Of a stretch of 64,000 bases of DNA, positions 35,888 to 44,594 are shown in pieces (the stretch's first letter is position 1; each line of letters opens with the position of its first letter). The stretch lies in assembly GCF_002902905.1 (NCBI RefSeq), contig NZ_CP026124.1, positions 5,766,001-5,830,000 on the forward strand, in the 5' to 3' direction. The position numbers were made by a program, and so were the translations under genes. The notes under the pieces were generated by a model. The model ran no database searches, was not told the origin of the DNA, and saw nothing but the letters and a program-made list of their open reading frames with translations. This DNA comes from Achromobacter sp. AONIH1. GTDB lineage: Bacteria > Pseudomonadota > Gammaproteobacteria > Burkholderiales > Burkholderiaceae_B.

Positions 35888-36676
35888 CTAGAACAGCTCA
35901 TCCAGCATCTCGAAGAATTCCCGCTTGGCCGGCTCGTCCGGCTCGCCCAACGCATCCAGGAAGGCGGCGGCCTCAGGCAGCGATACTTCCTCGCGCAGGT
36001 TGCGATGGATGAAGGCCACGTCCATCCAGCGATCCGCCAGTCCGGCCCGGCCCATGTCGATGAAATGCAGCTGTTCGCGCGCGTCCACGAACACATTGCT
36101 GTCGCCCAGGTCGCCGTGCGAGAACACCGGGTCCTCGCTCGGCAGCGTCGCCCGCAGCCGCTCCAGCAGGTCCTCGGGCGTGGACAGGTCCGGCCAGGGT
36201 TCCAGGTCGTAGTTCCTGTCGCACAGGTCATTGGCCAGCAGGTATTCCAGCTCGCGCAGGCGAAAGGCCGCGCCCGCCTGGAACGGACAATCCGCCGCCG
36301 GCACCGCGCGCAGCTGGCGCAGCGCCTCGGCGAACAGTCCGCGCACCGGCCGCCCGGCGTCCACGCGCGCGGTCAGCGGTTCGCCGGGCACGGCGCGGGT
36401 GATCATGTAGGCGCCGCCGCCGTTGGCGCCGGCCTGCACCACTTCGGGCACATTGAGCCGGCCCGACAGCCATTGCAGCACCTGCGCCTCGCGCACCACG
36501 CTATAGGTCGTGGGCGCCAGGACGGCGGATGAGATCTTGAGGAAGTACCGGTCGTTGCCGCGCGTGAAGCGGTAGACGTCACAAGGCGATTCGCCGACCT
36601 CGTCGGGCGACAGCCGGGCGTCGCCGATGAAGCGCGTGGCCGCCAGCGGCAGGGTGAAGGACATGCTCGAGCACAT
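35888..36676 (-). CDS. APH-like phosphotransferase
   Basis: 262 residues; the ATG at 36676 has GGGAGG 5 bases upstream. Kinase-like motifs are FLKISS (ATP lysine), the catalytic loop VFSHGDLGDSNVFVD, and IDMGRAGLADRWMDVAFI with the metal-binding Asp. This is the layout of aminoglycoside 3'-phosphotransferases (about 260 residues). In a chromosome of this kind such a gene may confer low aminoglycoside resistance or act on another hydroxyl substrate. The loop HGDLGDSN is close to the APH(3') pattern HGDLCLPN; resistance is not proven by sequence. Confidence 0.82.
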   Translation of the reverse strand: MCSSMSFTLPLAATRFIGDARLSPDEVGESPCDVYRFTRGNDRYFLKISSAVLAPTTYSVVREAQVLQWLSGRLNVPEVVQAGANGGGAYMITRAVPGEPLTARVDAGRPVRGLFAEALRQLRAVPAADCPFQAGAAFRLRELEYLLANDLCDRNYDLEPWPDLSTPEDLLERLRATLPSEDPVFSHGDLGDSNVFVDAREQLHFIDMGRAGLADRWMDVAFIHRNLREEVSLPEAAAFLDALGEPDEPAKREFFEMLDELF

Positions 36677-36721
36677 GCGAACCTCCCGGCCGCTGCCGGT
36701 TTTGCTGCGTATTGCGGAGAA

Positions 36722-37564
36722 TCAGGCGGCGCCGGACTTGGCGGACTGCGCCGGGTTCTGGATTTCGCGCACGGGAATCGGCGCCTGGAAGCCGGCGGCC
36801 TCCAGCTTGCTCCGGATCTGCTGGTACAGGCCCCAGCGCAGATCCCAGTACTTCGAAGCCTCGGCCCAGGCGCGCACGTTGACGATAACGCCGTTCTCAC
36901 GATACTCGCTGACCTTCACCAGCGGCTCGGGATCCTTGAGCGCGAACTCGTTGGCCGCCACGATTTCCTTGAGCTTGGCCAGCGCCAGTTCCAGGTCGTC
37001 GCCATAGCGCACCGGCACCGGGATATCCAGGCGGCGGGTCTTGTTGCGGCTGTAGTTGGTGATGGTGGCGTTCCAGACCACGCTGTTGGGCAGCGTGATG
37101 TGGATGCCGTCGACCTGCACCAGGCGCGTCAGGAACAGGCCGACTTCCTCGACCGTGCCCTCGGCGCCGGTGCTCAGGCCGACGAACTCGCCGGTGCGCA
37201 CCGGACGCAGGATCAGCAGCATGATGCCCGCCGCGATGTTCTGCAGCGTGCCCTGCAAGGCCAGGCCCACGGCCAGGCCGGCGGCGCCGAGCACGGCGAT
37301 CAGGCTGGCCGTCTGCACCCCGAAGCGCGCCAGCACGGCGATCAGCGTGAAGATGCGCACCGTCCAGACCACGGTGCTGTAGAACATGGGAACGATCGTC
37401 GGATCGATCTTGCTGGAACGGGTCGCCATGCGCCGGACCCAGCGGCCCAGCAAGGCCGATACCCACCAGCCGACGACGAGGATGACCAGGGCGATGAGCA
37501 GATTCGTGCCCAGGTCCATGAGCTTGGGCGCCCATGCATTGACGGATTTCAAGGCTTCTTCCAC
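36722..37564 (-). CDS. mscS: Small-conductance mechanosensitive channel (MscS family)
   Basis: 280 residues. The GTG at 37564 has GGAG 6 bases in front and gives the family start (VEEALKSVNAWAPKL); a TTG at 37597 would add 11 residues. Three membrane helices are followed by the pore helix GLAVGLALQGTLQNIAAGIM and the cytoplasmic MscS beta domain (VEEVGLFLTRLVQVDGIHIT, NYSRNKTRRLDIPVPV). It releases solutes on hypo-osmotic shock across the inner membrane. Confidence 0.93.
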   Translation of the reverse strand: MEEALKSVNAWAPKLMDLGTNLLIALVILVVGWWVSALLGRWVRRMATRSSKIDPTIVPMFYSTVVWTVRIFTLIAVLARFGVQTASLIAVLGAAGLAVGLALQGTLQNIAAGIMLLILRPVRTGEFVGLSTGAEGTVEEVGLFLTRLVQVDGIHITLPNSVVWNATITNYSRNKTRRLDIPVPVRYGDDLELALAKLKEIVAANEFALKDPEPLVKVSEYRENGVIVNVRAWAEASKYWDLRWGLYQQIRSKLEAAGFQAPIPVREIQNPAQSAKSGAA

Positions 37565-37686
37565 GGTATCTCCTGCAAAGTGTGTAACGGTCGCCAACCC
37601 GGGCGAGCGGCGCGGCGGCGAAAAATGCGACCGAAAACTTTATCAGAAGACCATGGCGCCCAAGGCGCGGGCGCGGGCTTCCTGTG

Positions 37687-38856
37687 TCAAGCTTTGTAAG
37701 GATACCGGGGAGCCGCCACGTCCGGCACGCGCCGGAAATGATTGTCCCAGGACAGGTCCGATGAAGCCGGCAACACCGGCCGTTCCTGCCCGCCCGCATC
37801 CGCGCGCAGCATGGCGCCCAGGCCGCTGCTGACCAGGAAGCCGCCGGCGCTGGCCGGCGCCACGCCGCAGCCGTCCGCCACGGCGGTCGCGCCCAGGCTG
37901 CGTCCGCTGGCCGCGTCCCAGTACATGATCTGCCCGCCCACGGGGCTGGACGTGGCCACCACCGCGCCGGCCGCGTCCACCGCGACCGAGCCGATGTAGT
38001 TGCGCATCTGGCGCAAGGCATCCCCGGGGCCGGGGAACAGTTCCGGCGCCTGGCCGCGCCGATGGCGGCCGACCAGCGCGGGCCGGTCGCCCGCCGGACC
38101 CATGTACTGGCAGCCGAACCACACCGCGCCGTCGGCCGCGACGGCCAGGTGCCGGATCGACAGCCGGTGCAGCGCGGGATCCAACTCCACCCGCTCCAGC
38201 AGCTTGCCGCTGGCCGCGTCCAGATAGGCCAGGGACGGGCGCATGGTGTCCAGATTCAGCTCCAGCTTGCCGTAGTCCGGATGCGTCAGGATGCCTCCAT
38301 TGGCCACGCACAGCGTCTTGCCGTCGGGCAGCAGCAGCACCTCGTGCGGCCCGATGCCGCCGCAATCGAATTCGCCGACGCGCCGGTAGGCGCCGCCGGC
38401 CGAGGCGTCGTAGATGCCGAGCACACCGCGTCCGCCATCGAAGTCATTTTCGGTGGCGGCCAGCAGCCGGCCGTCGTCGAAGAACGCGCCATGGCCGAAG
38501 AAATGCCGGTCCTGCGGCAGGTCCAGTTCAACGGGGCCGGCCGCGCCATCCAGGCCGAAGCCCAGCGCGAAGAAGCCCGGCTGGCGGCCGAAGACCACGG
38601 CGCGCCCGCCGGCCGCGTCAATGGCGAAGCTGTGGCCACGCGCCGGCATCGGCACGACGCGCAGGTCGCGGCCCGATTCGTCCAGCAGCGCGGTCTCGTC
38701 GCGGCCGCCGCGCTTGCGCGCGCTCAGGTAGCGGGCCCCGCCGGTCCGCGCGGCCTCGGCGGCCCTTTCTGCTTCGGCGGCCAGGGCCGCGACAGGTATA
38801 TGGCCCAGCCCCAGCGCGGCCCCCAGCGCCAGGAAGCGGCGACGGTCAATCGCCAT
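37687..38856 (-). CDS. DUF1513 family Tat-exported protein
   Basis: 389 residues. A twin-arginine signal (IDRRRFLALGAALGLG) precedes a beta-propeller-like domain of the DUF1513 family (FGHGAFFDDGRLLAATENDF, GGIGPHEVLLLPDGKTLCVA, NGGILTHPDYGKLELNL). It is the last gene of the imelysin operon and overlaps the preceding imelysin gene by 11 bases. These proteins appear with imelysins and di-haem proteins in iron-regulated loci; the biochemical role is unknown. Confidence 0.9.
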   Translation of the reverse strand: MAIDRRRFLALGAALGLGHIPVAALAAEAERAAEAARTGGARYLSARKRGGRDETALLDESGRDLRVVPMPARGHSFAIDAAGGRAVVFGRQPGFFALGFGLDGAAGPVELDLPQDRHFFGHGAFFDDGRLLAATENDFDGGRGVLGIYDASAGGAYRRVGEFDCGGIGPHEVLLLPDGKTLCVANGGILTHPDYGKLELNLDTMRPSLAYLDAASGKLLERVELDPALHRLSIRHLAVAADGAVWFGCQYMGPAGDRPALVGRHRRGQAPELFPGPGDALRQMRNYIGSVAVDAAGAVVATSSPVGGQIMYWDAASGRSLGATAVADGCGVAPASAGGFLVSSGLGAMLRADAGGQERPVLPASSDLSWDNHFRRVPDVAAPRYPYKA

Positions 38857-40024
38857 CGAGCGCGTTGAAGCCGATGGTCACGCCCAGCGCGGGCGCCAGG
38901 TCCTGGTCGACCACCGCCTTGGCGTTCTTCAAGGTCAACCCGGCCAGCGTCCATTGGCGGCGCGTCTCGCCGTCGCTGGCCACGTCCTGGTAGGGCGCCG
39001 CCGCGTCGCGCAGGGTCTGCGCGGCGCGCGACAATTCGCCACGCACGGCCTCGTCGATCCAGCTCCCGCCCTGCGGCAGCGGATAGGCGCCTGCGCGGTG
39101 GAAGGCCAGCATGGCGTCCAGGCTGGACGCCAGCGTGCGGGAGGACAGATTGCTGCGCCAATAGGCGGCGCGCTTGGGCCGGGCGGCCTCGGGCGCGTCG
39201 CCCAGCACGGGCAGGATCTTCACGTCGCGCGCGAACTGCAGGCCGGTGGACAGCGCCTTGACGGCCTCGGCCGCCACTTCCTGCGAATTGCGGTACAGGT
39301 CATTGGCGGGCCTGGGCGCGGCGAACTGGCGGCCGAAATCGCCTTCGGCGCTCCAGGCCTGCGCCAATTCGCGCGAGATGCCGGACACGTTGGCGGACAC
39401 CGCCCGGGCATAGCCGCAGGCATAGGCGAAGTCCGCGCCGTCGGCGCGCTTGAGCAGCGCCGGCTCGCCGTACAGCACGTATTCCAGCGCCGGCAGGCCC
39501 TGCAGCGCCACGCTGCGCCCGGCCATCGCGCCGGGCTTGATCAGCTCGGGATCCTGCGCGGCGATGGCGGCCTGCACCTGCCTGGGCATGACGCCGCGCG
39601 TATCGGGCCAGAAGGCCAGCCGCTCATAGCGGTTGGCCTGGACCAGCGGACCGAAGCGCAGGAACTCGATGCCGGACCAGGCCAGGGCCAGCCCGGTGTG
39701 CGCGTCGTTCACGCGCGTGGCGCCGGCGGCGTCGGGCCGCGCGCACCAGGCGCCCAGCGCGGCGTCCATCTGTTCGGAGGCCTGCGCCATCCTGGCCATC
39801 GCGGGTCGGGCGTAGTCGCGCGCCAGGCGCTCGCCCAGGTCGGCGGGCAGCCCGGCCGCGATCGCGACCGGCGCCAGCGAGCAGAGCGTGGCGGCGCACA
39901 GGGCCCGCGCGAAGGATCGGGGCAATGCCCGAGGCACCGTCCGGAACGTCGCCCCCGTCAACGACGCAAGCAGGGGCCGGGACGGCACGGAGCCGGCGCG
40001 GCGGCCGGCGGTGAATGGAGGCAT
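38846..40024 (-). CDS. Imelysin family protein (second copy)
   Basis: 392 residues from the ATG at 40024. An extended basic N-terminus leads into a signal peptide (ALCAATLCSLAPVAIA). The imelysin fold is shown by LALAWSGIEFLRFGPL, LQGLPALEYVLYGEP and NLSSRTLASSLDAML. The GxHxxE motif of classical imelysins is replaced by GLPALE, as in the EfeO/IrpA-distant branch. It is likely periplasmic. It touches the di-haem gene end by one base and overlaps the DUF1513 gene. Confidence 0.88.
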   Translation of the reverse strand: MPPFTAGRRAGSVPSRPLLASLTGATFRTVPRALPRSFARALCAATLCSLAPVAIAAGLPADLGERLARDYARPAMARMAQASEQMDAALGAWCARPDAAGATRVNDAHTGLALAWSGIEFLRFGPLVQANRYERLAFWPDTRGVMPRQVQAAIAAQDPELIKPGAMAGRSVALQGLPALEYVLYGEPALLKRADGADFAYACGYARAVSANVSGISRELAQAWSAEGDFGRQFAAPRPANDLYRNSQEVAAEAVKALSTGLQFARDVKILPVLGDAPEAARPKRAAYWRSNLSSRTLASSLDAMLAFHRAGAYPLPQGGSWIDEAVRGELSRAAQTLRDAAAPYQDVASDGETRRQWTLAGLTLKNAKAVVDQDLAPALGVTIGFNALDGD

Positions 40025-41532
40025 CACAGGGACTCCAGGAAGCGGATCAGGTCGGCGCGCTCTTCGGGCGTCATCGCCACCACGCGGTCGCGCGCCGGCT
40101 TGGCCGCGCCGCCATGCCACAACACGGCTTCCAGCAGCGTGCGCGCACGGCCGTCGTGCAGCCAGGTCGCGCCGGGATTGACGGTCTTGGTCAGGCCGAT
40201 GCCCCACAGCGGCGGCGTGCGCCATTCGCGGCCGTTGGCCAGGCCGTCGCTGACGCCGTCGGCCAGGTCATCGCCCATGTCGTGCACCAGCATGTCGGTG
40301 TACGGCCAGATCAGTTGGAAACGGTGCTCGGCCTGCCTGGCATTGCGGCTGGTGACGTACTTGGGCACGTGGCAGGCCACGCAATTGGCCTCGTAGAACA
40401 GCTTCTTGCCCGCCAGCACGCGCGCTTCGCCGGCGTCGCGCCGCTGCGGCACGGCCAGGTTGGTGGAGTAGACGGTGACGAAGTCCATCAGCTTGGCCGG
40501 CACCTCTTCGGGACCGAAGCGCGGCTGCGCGCCGTGCGGCATGTCCAGGCAGCGCTGCTGGCCGCGCGTGCAGTCGCCCCAATGGCTGGGGAACATCGGC
40601 GTGGACAGGCCCATGTCGTTGGAGAAGGCGGCGGCGCTTTGCTGTTCAACGGTGGGCTGGCCGGCCTTCAGGTTGAAACGGCCCAGCACGGTCTTGCCGC
40701 TACGCGCGTCGGTCACCCAGTTGGCCTTGCCGACGATGCCGTCGCGCTTGTCGGCGCCCACATTGGCCAGGATGTCAGCCTCATGGATGGATTCGAGCAG
40801 GCCCAGCCCGATCATGGGCGGCGCCAGGCGGGGCGAGATCTGCGTGTCGGCGCGCATCGGGCCGTAGCCCAGGTTCTCGATGCGGTAGGCGGGCTTCATC
40901 AGCGTGGCGGTCTCGCCGCCATTGAGCGGCACGACCATCGGCGTGTAATCGATCTCCATGCGCCCTTCGGCCGGCAGGCCGGCCACGGCGAAGTTCTGCA
41001 GCTGCACGCCATAGATGGGCTCGGGCAGCGAGGCGATCTCGTCCGGCCCCAGCTTCGAATGGCCGCGATCCGGCCCGGCGGGGATGGCCAGGCGCAGCAG
41101 CAGCGCCACGGCGTCGGGCCGTTCCAGCGGATCGAAGCCCGGCACCGAGCCGCGCCCATCCTTGGTATGACAGGCCTGGCAGGAGCGCGCGTTGAACAGC
41201 GGCCCCAGGCCATCGGAGGCCTGGGTGGACGACGGCGCCGACACCCAGTCCTTGCGAAACAGGCCATTGCCGACCTGGAACTCCTGGCGGCGCTCGAAAT
41301 CCATGTTGGCCGAGGGCTGCGAGAAAATGTCGGCGTTGATCATCTTGCCGGTGGTGGCCGCGCCGGCCTGCATGGTCTCGAAGGTCTCGGCCTTGGAGAA
41401 ATCGCGGGCGGGCGCGGTGATGGCGGTGACGCGCTTCAGATCCCCGGGCGTGAGGTCGTCGCGCACCGGCGGTTGCGCGGCGGCGCCGGCATGGACCGAC
41501 GCCGCCAGTATGGCTGCCAGGACGCGCTTCAC
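40024..41532 (-). CDS. Di-haem oxidoreductase family protein (DUF1111)
   Basis: 502 residues with a signal peptide (RVLAAILAASVHAGAAAQ) and two c-type haem motifs, CQACH (118-122) and CVACH (384-388). The sequence between them (GLGPLFNARSCQ, FNLKAGQPTVEQQSAAAFSN) matches the DHOR family, sometimes called thiol oxidoreductase. It lies between two imelysin genes, overlapping the first by 4 bases. Together they probably handle iron or an iron complex in the periplasm through redox change; this is inference from context. Confidence 0.92.
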   Translation of the reverse strand: MKRVLAAILAASVHAGAAAQPPVRDDLTPGDLKRVTAITAPARDFSKAETFETMQAGAATTGKMINADIFSQPSANMDFERRQEFQVGNGLFRKDWVSAPSSTQASDGLGPLFNARSCQACHTKDGRGSVPGFDPLERPDAVALLLRLAIPAGPDRGHSKLGPDEIASLPEPIYGVQLQNFAVAGLPAEGRMEIDYTPMVVPLNGGETATLMKPAYRIENLGYGPMRADTQISPRLAPPMIGLGLLESIHEADILANVGADKRDGIVGKANWVTDARSGKTVLGRFNLKAGQPTVEQQSAAAFSNDMGLSTPMFPSHWGDCTRGQQRCLDMPHGAQPRFGPEEVPAKLMDFVTVYSTNLAVPQRRDAGEARVLAGKKLFYEANCVACHVPKYVTSRNARQAEHRFQLIWPYTDMLVHDMGDDLADGVSDGLANGREWRTPPLWGIGLTKTVNPGATWLHDGRARTLLEAVLWHGGAAKPARDRVVAMTPEERADLIRFLESL

Positions 41533-42827
41533 TTGAATACGGCGTCGGGCTTGTCCAGGCTGTCGGAGCCTTCGATGGCGATCTTGCCCAGGTCCAGCAG
41601 CGCGATCACGCGTTCCAGGCTGCGGGTCTGGTCGATCAGGCGGTCGATGGCGGCCTGCACCACCGCGTTGCCTTCCTTGTTGCCGTCCGCGATCATCTGG
41701 TCGTAGGTCTCGACCGTCTCGGCGCGCGTCTTCATGGCCTGCATGGCGGCCACGGTGGCATCGAGCTTGGCGCGCACCTCGGCGTCGAGCTTGGGGTCCC
41801 TGGCCTTGACCAGTTCCGACAGGCTGGCGCCGGACACGGTCTTGCCGTCGATGCGCTTGTACTCGCCCAGGTAGACGTTGCGGATGCCGATCTGGTTGTA
41901 GAAGTGCGAGTTGTGGGTGTTGTCCGAGAAGCAGTCATGCTCTTCCTCGGGATCGTGCAGCATCAGGCCAAGCTTCATGCGCTCGCCGGCCAGTTCGCCG
42001 TAGGACAGGCTGCCCAGGCCCGTCAGCATGGCCACCAGGCCCGCCTTGGGATCTTCCTCGACGGCCTTGCGCGCGGCGCCGCCCTGCTTCCAGTGGCCCG
42101 CCATTTCTTCCAGGTCGGTCACCAGCAGCTCGGTCACGGCCTTCAGGAAGTCCACGCGGCGCTCGCAGTGGCCGCCGGTGCATTGCTTGATGTCGAAGTC
42201 GGTGTGCGGACGGTTGCCCGAGTGGCGTTCCTGCGGCGTGCCCTGGCGGCCGGCCGGCGCCGGACCGGTGCCGTTCAGGTCCTGGCCCCACAGCAGGAAT
42301 TCGATCGCGTGGTAGCCGGTGGCCACGTTGGCCTCGTTGCCGTCGGCTTCGTGCAGTACCTCGGACAGCAGCTTGGGCGTGATCTTGCTGGCGTCGACGG
42401 TCTTGCCGCCGACCGAGATCTTGGAATTGGCGATGACGTTGACGGCGTAATAGGCGTTGTCGTCCTTCTCGGTGCCGTAGGACGCGTCGACGTAATCGAT
42501 CAGGCCTTCGTCCAGCGGCCAGGCGTTGACCCGGCCTTCCCAGTCATCGACGATGGCATTGCCGAAGCGGTAGGCCTCGGTCTGCTGGTACGGCACGCGC
42601 GCCTCCAGCCAGGCCTGGCGCGCCGCCTTCAGCGTGTCCGGGCTGGGCTGGGCGACCAGCGCATCCACCGCCTTGCGCAAGTTCCTGGCCGAGGCCAGCG
42701 CGTCCTCGTAGCCGGCCTGGGCCAGATCCGAGTAATTGGCGACCACGGCCTTGGGTTGCACCGTGGCCAGTGCCGTGCCGCCGTATACGGCGGCGGCCAG
42801 CGCCACCCCCAAAAGCAACTTGCGCAT
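41529..42827 (-). CDS. Imelysin family protein (IrpA-like)
   Basis: 432 residues from the ATG at 42827, with GGGAGAATTCGT directly before it. Signal peptide KLLLGVALAAAVYGGTALA. The imelysin motif GYHAIEFLLWG near residue 178 carries the GxHxxE residues. Family members (IrpA, ICMP) are periplasmic or surface proteins of iron-regulated loci, once described as peptidases. First gene of a four-gene operon. A 14-bp palindrome (42933-42946) lies upstream. Confidence 0.92.
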   Translation of the reverse strand: MRKLLLGVALAAAVYGGTALATVQPKAVVANYSDLAQAGYEDALASARNLRKAVDALVAQPSPDTLKAARQAWLEARVPYQQTEAYRFGNAIVDDWEGRVNAWPLDEGLIDYVDASYGTEKDDNAYYAVNVIANSKISVGGKTVDASKITPKLLSEVLHEADGNEANVATGYHAIEFLLWGQDLNGTGPAPAGRQGTPQERHSGNRPHTDFDIKQCTGGHCERRVDFLKAVTELLVTDLEEMAGHWKQGGAARKAVEEDPKAGLVAMLTGLGSLSYGELAGERMKLGLMLHDPEEEHDCFSDNTHNSHFYNQIGIRNVYLGEYKRIDGKTVSGASLSELVKARDPKLDAEVRAKLDATVAAMQAMKTRAETVETYDQMIADGNKEGNAVVQAAIDRLIDQTRSLERVIALLDLGKIAIEGSDSLDKPDAVFK

Positions 42828-42932
42828 ACGAATTCTCCCGTGACTCCGGCGGCCCGCCCCCACGGCGAGCCAGCCTGGACTCTATTTTGCGGATGAGAGT
42901 GTAAACAATTTTCGTTTGTCGTTCAGCATAGG

Positions 42933-42946
42933 GTCAGCTAGCTGAC
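42933..42946. promoter_or_regulatory. Palindrome upstream of the imelysin operon
   Basis: GTCAGCT-AGCTGAC is a perfect 14-bp palindrome about 106 bases before the imelysin start. It does not look like a Fur box. It may be an operator for an unknown regulator. Confidence 0.35.
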
Positions 42947-43063
42947 ATTTATCCGAACAGATGCTGTGCGTTTCCCGTTGGCGACGGGGTACGCTCTGAA
43001 AAGGTGTGCGCCGCACTCGGGGTTGCCCGGCGGCGGGGACCTTCAACGCAAAAGAAGAACGCC

Positions 43064-43297
43064 GTGCCTATCCGCAATGATCCGTCCAGGCCACACGAGG
43101 CCAGGCTCATCAACGAGCCCATCACCACGCCACGGAATATCGTCGAGTTGCTGGCCCAATGGCGCCAGGACGAACCGCTGGGACCGGAAGATCAATTCCC
43201 CAAGACGACCGACCTGCCGTTGCAGCCGGAGTTCGCCCCTTTCAGCTCCAACTGGTGCATGGCGCACCGCCTCGGTTCGCGCTCGGCACCGATGTAA
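43064..43297 (+). CDS. Hypothetical small protein
   Basis: 77 residues from a GTG at 43064 (VPIRNDPSRPHEARLINEP). The sequence has normal codon use and a segment NIVELLAQWRQDEPLGPEDQF that reads like a short soluble protein, but I recognise no family. The ribosome site AAGAAG is weak. The stop is 39 bases before the end of the convergent gene. Confidence 0.5.
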   Translation: MPIRNDPSRPHEARLINEPITTPRNIVELLAQWRQDEPLGPEDQFPKTTDLPLQPEFAPFSSNWCMAHRLGSRSAPM

Positions 43298-43336
43298 CGC
43301 ATGTCGGACGCGAACCGCCGCAGCAAGCTGACTCCA

Positions 43337-43876
43337 TCAAGCCGGCCGCAGCCAGCGTCGCAACAGCCGCGTGGCCAGCGGAATGCAGGCGTACACCATC
43401 ACCGGCGTCAGCGCGACGCTGGTCAGCAGCGCGCGCCAGAACGTCGGCAAGGCCGCCAGCCGTTCGCCCAGCAGCGCCGAGAACATCAGCAGCAGCGGGA
43501 AGTAGGCCAGCCAGATGCTGACCGCCTGCTTCCAGCGCGGCGGCGCGCTTGGCCCCTGGCCGAACCAGCCGTCCATGCCGCGGGCGCGGCGCACCTCGCT
43601 GCCGCGCACCAGCGCCGCGCCGCGCTCCAGCCACATGCGGCGCGGCAGCGAGCGTTCCCAGCGATCCAGGCTGGCCTCGTCGTCGAAGCGCAGCACGATC
43701 TGGTACTGGTCGCCACCCGCCGGCGGCTGCAGCACGCCGGAACCCAGGAAACCGGGAAAGCCCGCCGCCAGGATCTCGCCCTGCCGCATCCAGGCCAGGA
43801 AATCGCCGTAGCGCTCGGGCTGGATGTGACGGGTGACGAGCAGGGTGACGGGGGCGGACAAGGCGGAACGCGGCAT
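43337..43876 (-). CDS. Antibiotic-biosynthesis-monooxygenase-like domain with membrane helices
   Basis: 179 residues. The N-terminal half (VTLLVTRHIQPERYGDFLAW, FLGSGVLQPPAGGDQYQIVL, FDDEASLDRWERS) is an ABM ferredoxin-like domain. The C-terminal half carries two membrane helices (VSIWLAYFPLLLMFSALLG, LLTSVALTPVMVYACIPLA). This fusion anchors the ABM domain to the inner membrane. Many proteins with this build are annotated only as hypothetical. Function unknown. Confidence 0.82.
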   Translation of the reverse strand: MPRSALSAPVTLLVTRHIQPERYGDFLAWMRQGEILAAGFPGFLGSGVLQPPAGGDQYQIVLRFDDEASLDRWERSLPRRMWLERGAALVRGSEVRRARGMDGWFGQGPSAPPRWKQAVSIWLAYFPLLLMFSALLGERLAALPTFWRALLTSVALTPVMVYACIPLATRLLRRWLRPA

Positions 43877-44042
43877 GAGGGACTCCTGAGCGGCTCGCGA
43901 CAACTGGCAAGCCTGGCACCGGAACATCAAGCAAGCGGCGTGCCAGCCGGGTTGCGCGGCGGACGTAGCGGCCCGCATTGAGCCTGCGGGATTGCGCGTC
44001 TACACTGTCCCGACCCCCTCCCCCACTTGGAGCACGCGTCCC

Positions 44043-44594
44043 ATGAGCAACTACAAGATCGCCGTTTTCGTCGGCAGCCTGCGCGCCGCCTCGATCAATC
44101 TGCGCCTGGCCCGCGCGCTGGAAAAACTGGTTCCGCCGGATTTCAAATTCGACTACGTGAATCTGGACGTGCCGCTCTTCAACCAGGACAACGAGAACAA
44201 CCTGCCCCCGGGCGTGGCCAAGCTCAAGCAGCAGATCACCGAATCCCAGGGCGTGCTGTTCGTCTCGCCCGAGCACAATCGCTCGGTGCCCGCCGCCATC
44301 AAGAACGCCATCGACTGGGGCTCGCGTCCGTGGGGTCACAACTCCTGGGCCGGCAAGGCCGCCGGGGTGCTCGGCACCTCGCCCAGCGCCGCCGGCACCG
44401 CGCTCATGCAGCAGCACCTGCGCAACATCCTGGCCGCCGAAGGCGCCAGCACGCTGACCACGCCCGAGGTCTTCCTGCAGTACTCGGACGGCCTGGTGAA
44501 CGATCAGTACGAGATCACCAACGAAGGCACGCGCAAGTTCCTGCAAGGCTGGATCGACCGCTACGTCGACTGGATCCGCAAGTTCAACGCCTGA
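44043..44594 (+). CDS. NADPH-dependent FMN reductase
   Basis: 183 residues of the flavodoxin-like FMN_red family. FVGSLRAASINLRLARAL binds the FMN phosphate, and VLFVSPEHNRSVPAAIKNAIDW is the conserved YN-type loop (here EHNRS for the usual EYN). It reduces FMN or quinones with NAD(P)H in the cytoplasm, similar to ChrR/YieF. An alternative role as azo- or chromate reductase cannot be excluded. Confidence 0.92.
   Translation: MSNYKIAVFVGSLRAASINLRLARALEKLVPPDFKFDYVNLDVPLFNQDNENNLPPGVAKLKQQITESQGVLFVSPEHNRSVPAAIKNAIDWGSRPWGHNSWAGKAAGVLGTSPSAAGTALMQQHLRNILAAEGASTLTTPEVFLQYSDGLVNDQYEITNEGTRKFLQGWIDRYVDWIRKFNA

Noticed and set aside
42900..42930. Fur box before the imelysin operon
   Set aside because: The best 19-bp match to the Fur consensus has only about 8 identical positions, no better than chance in AT-rich sequence.
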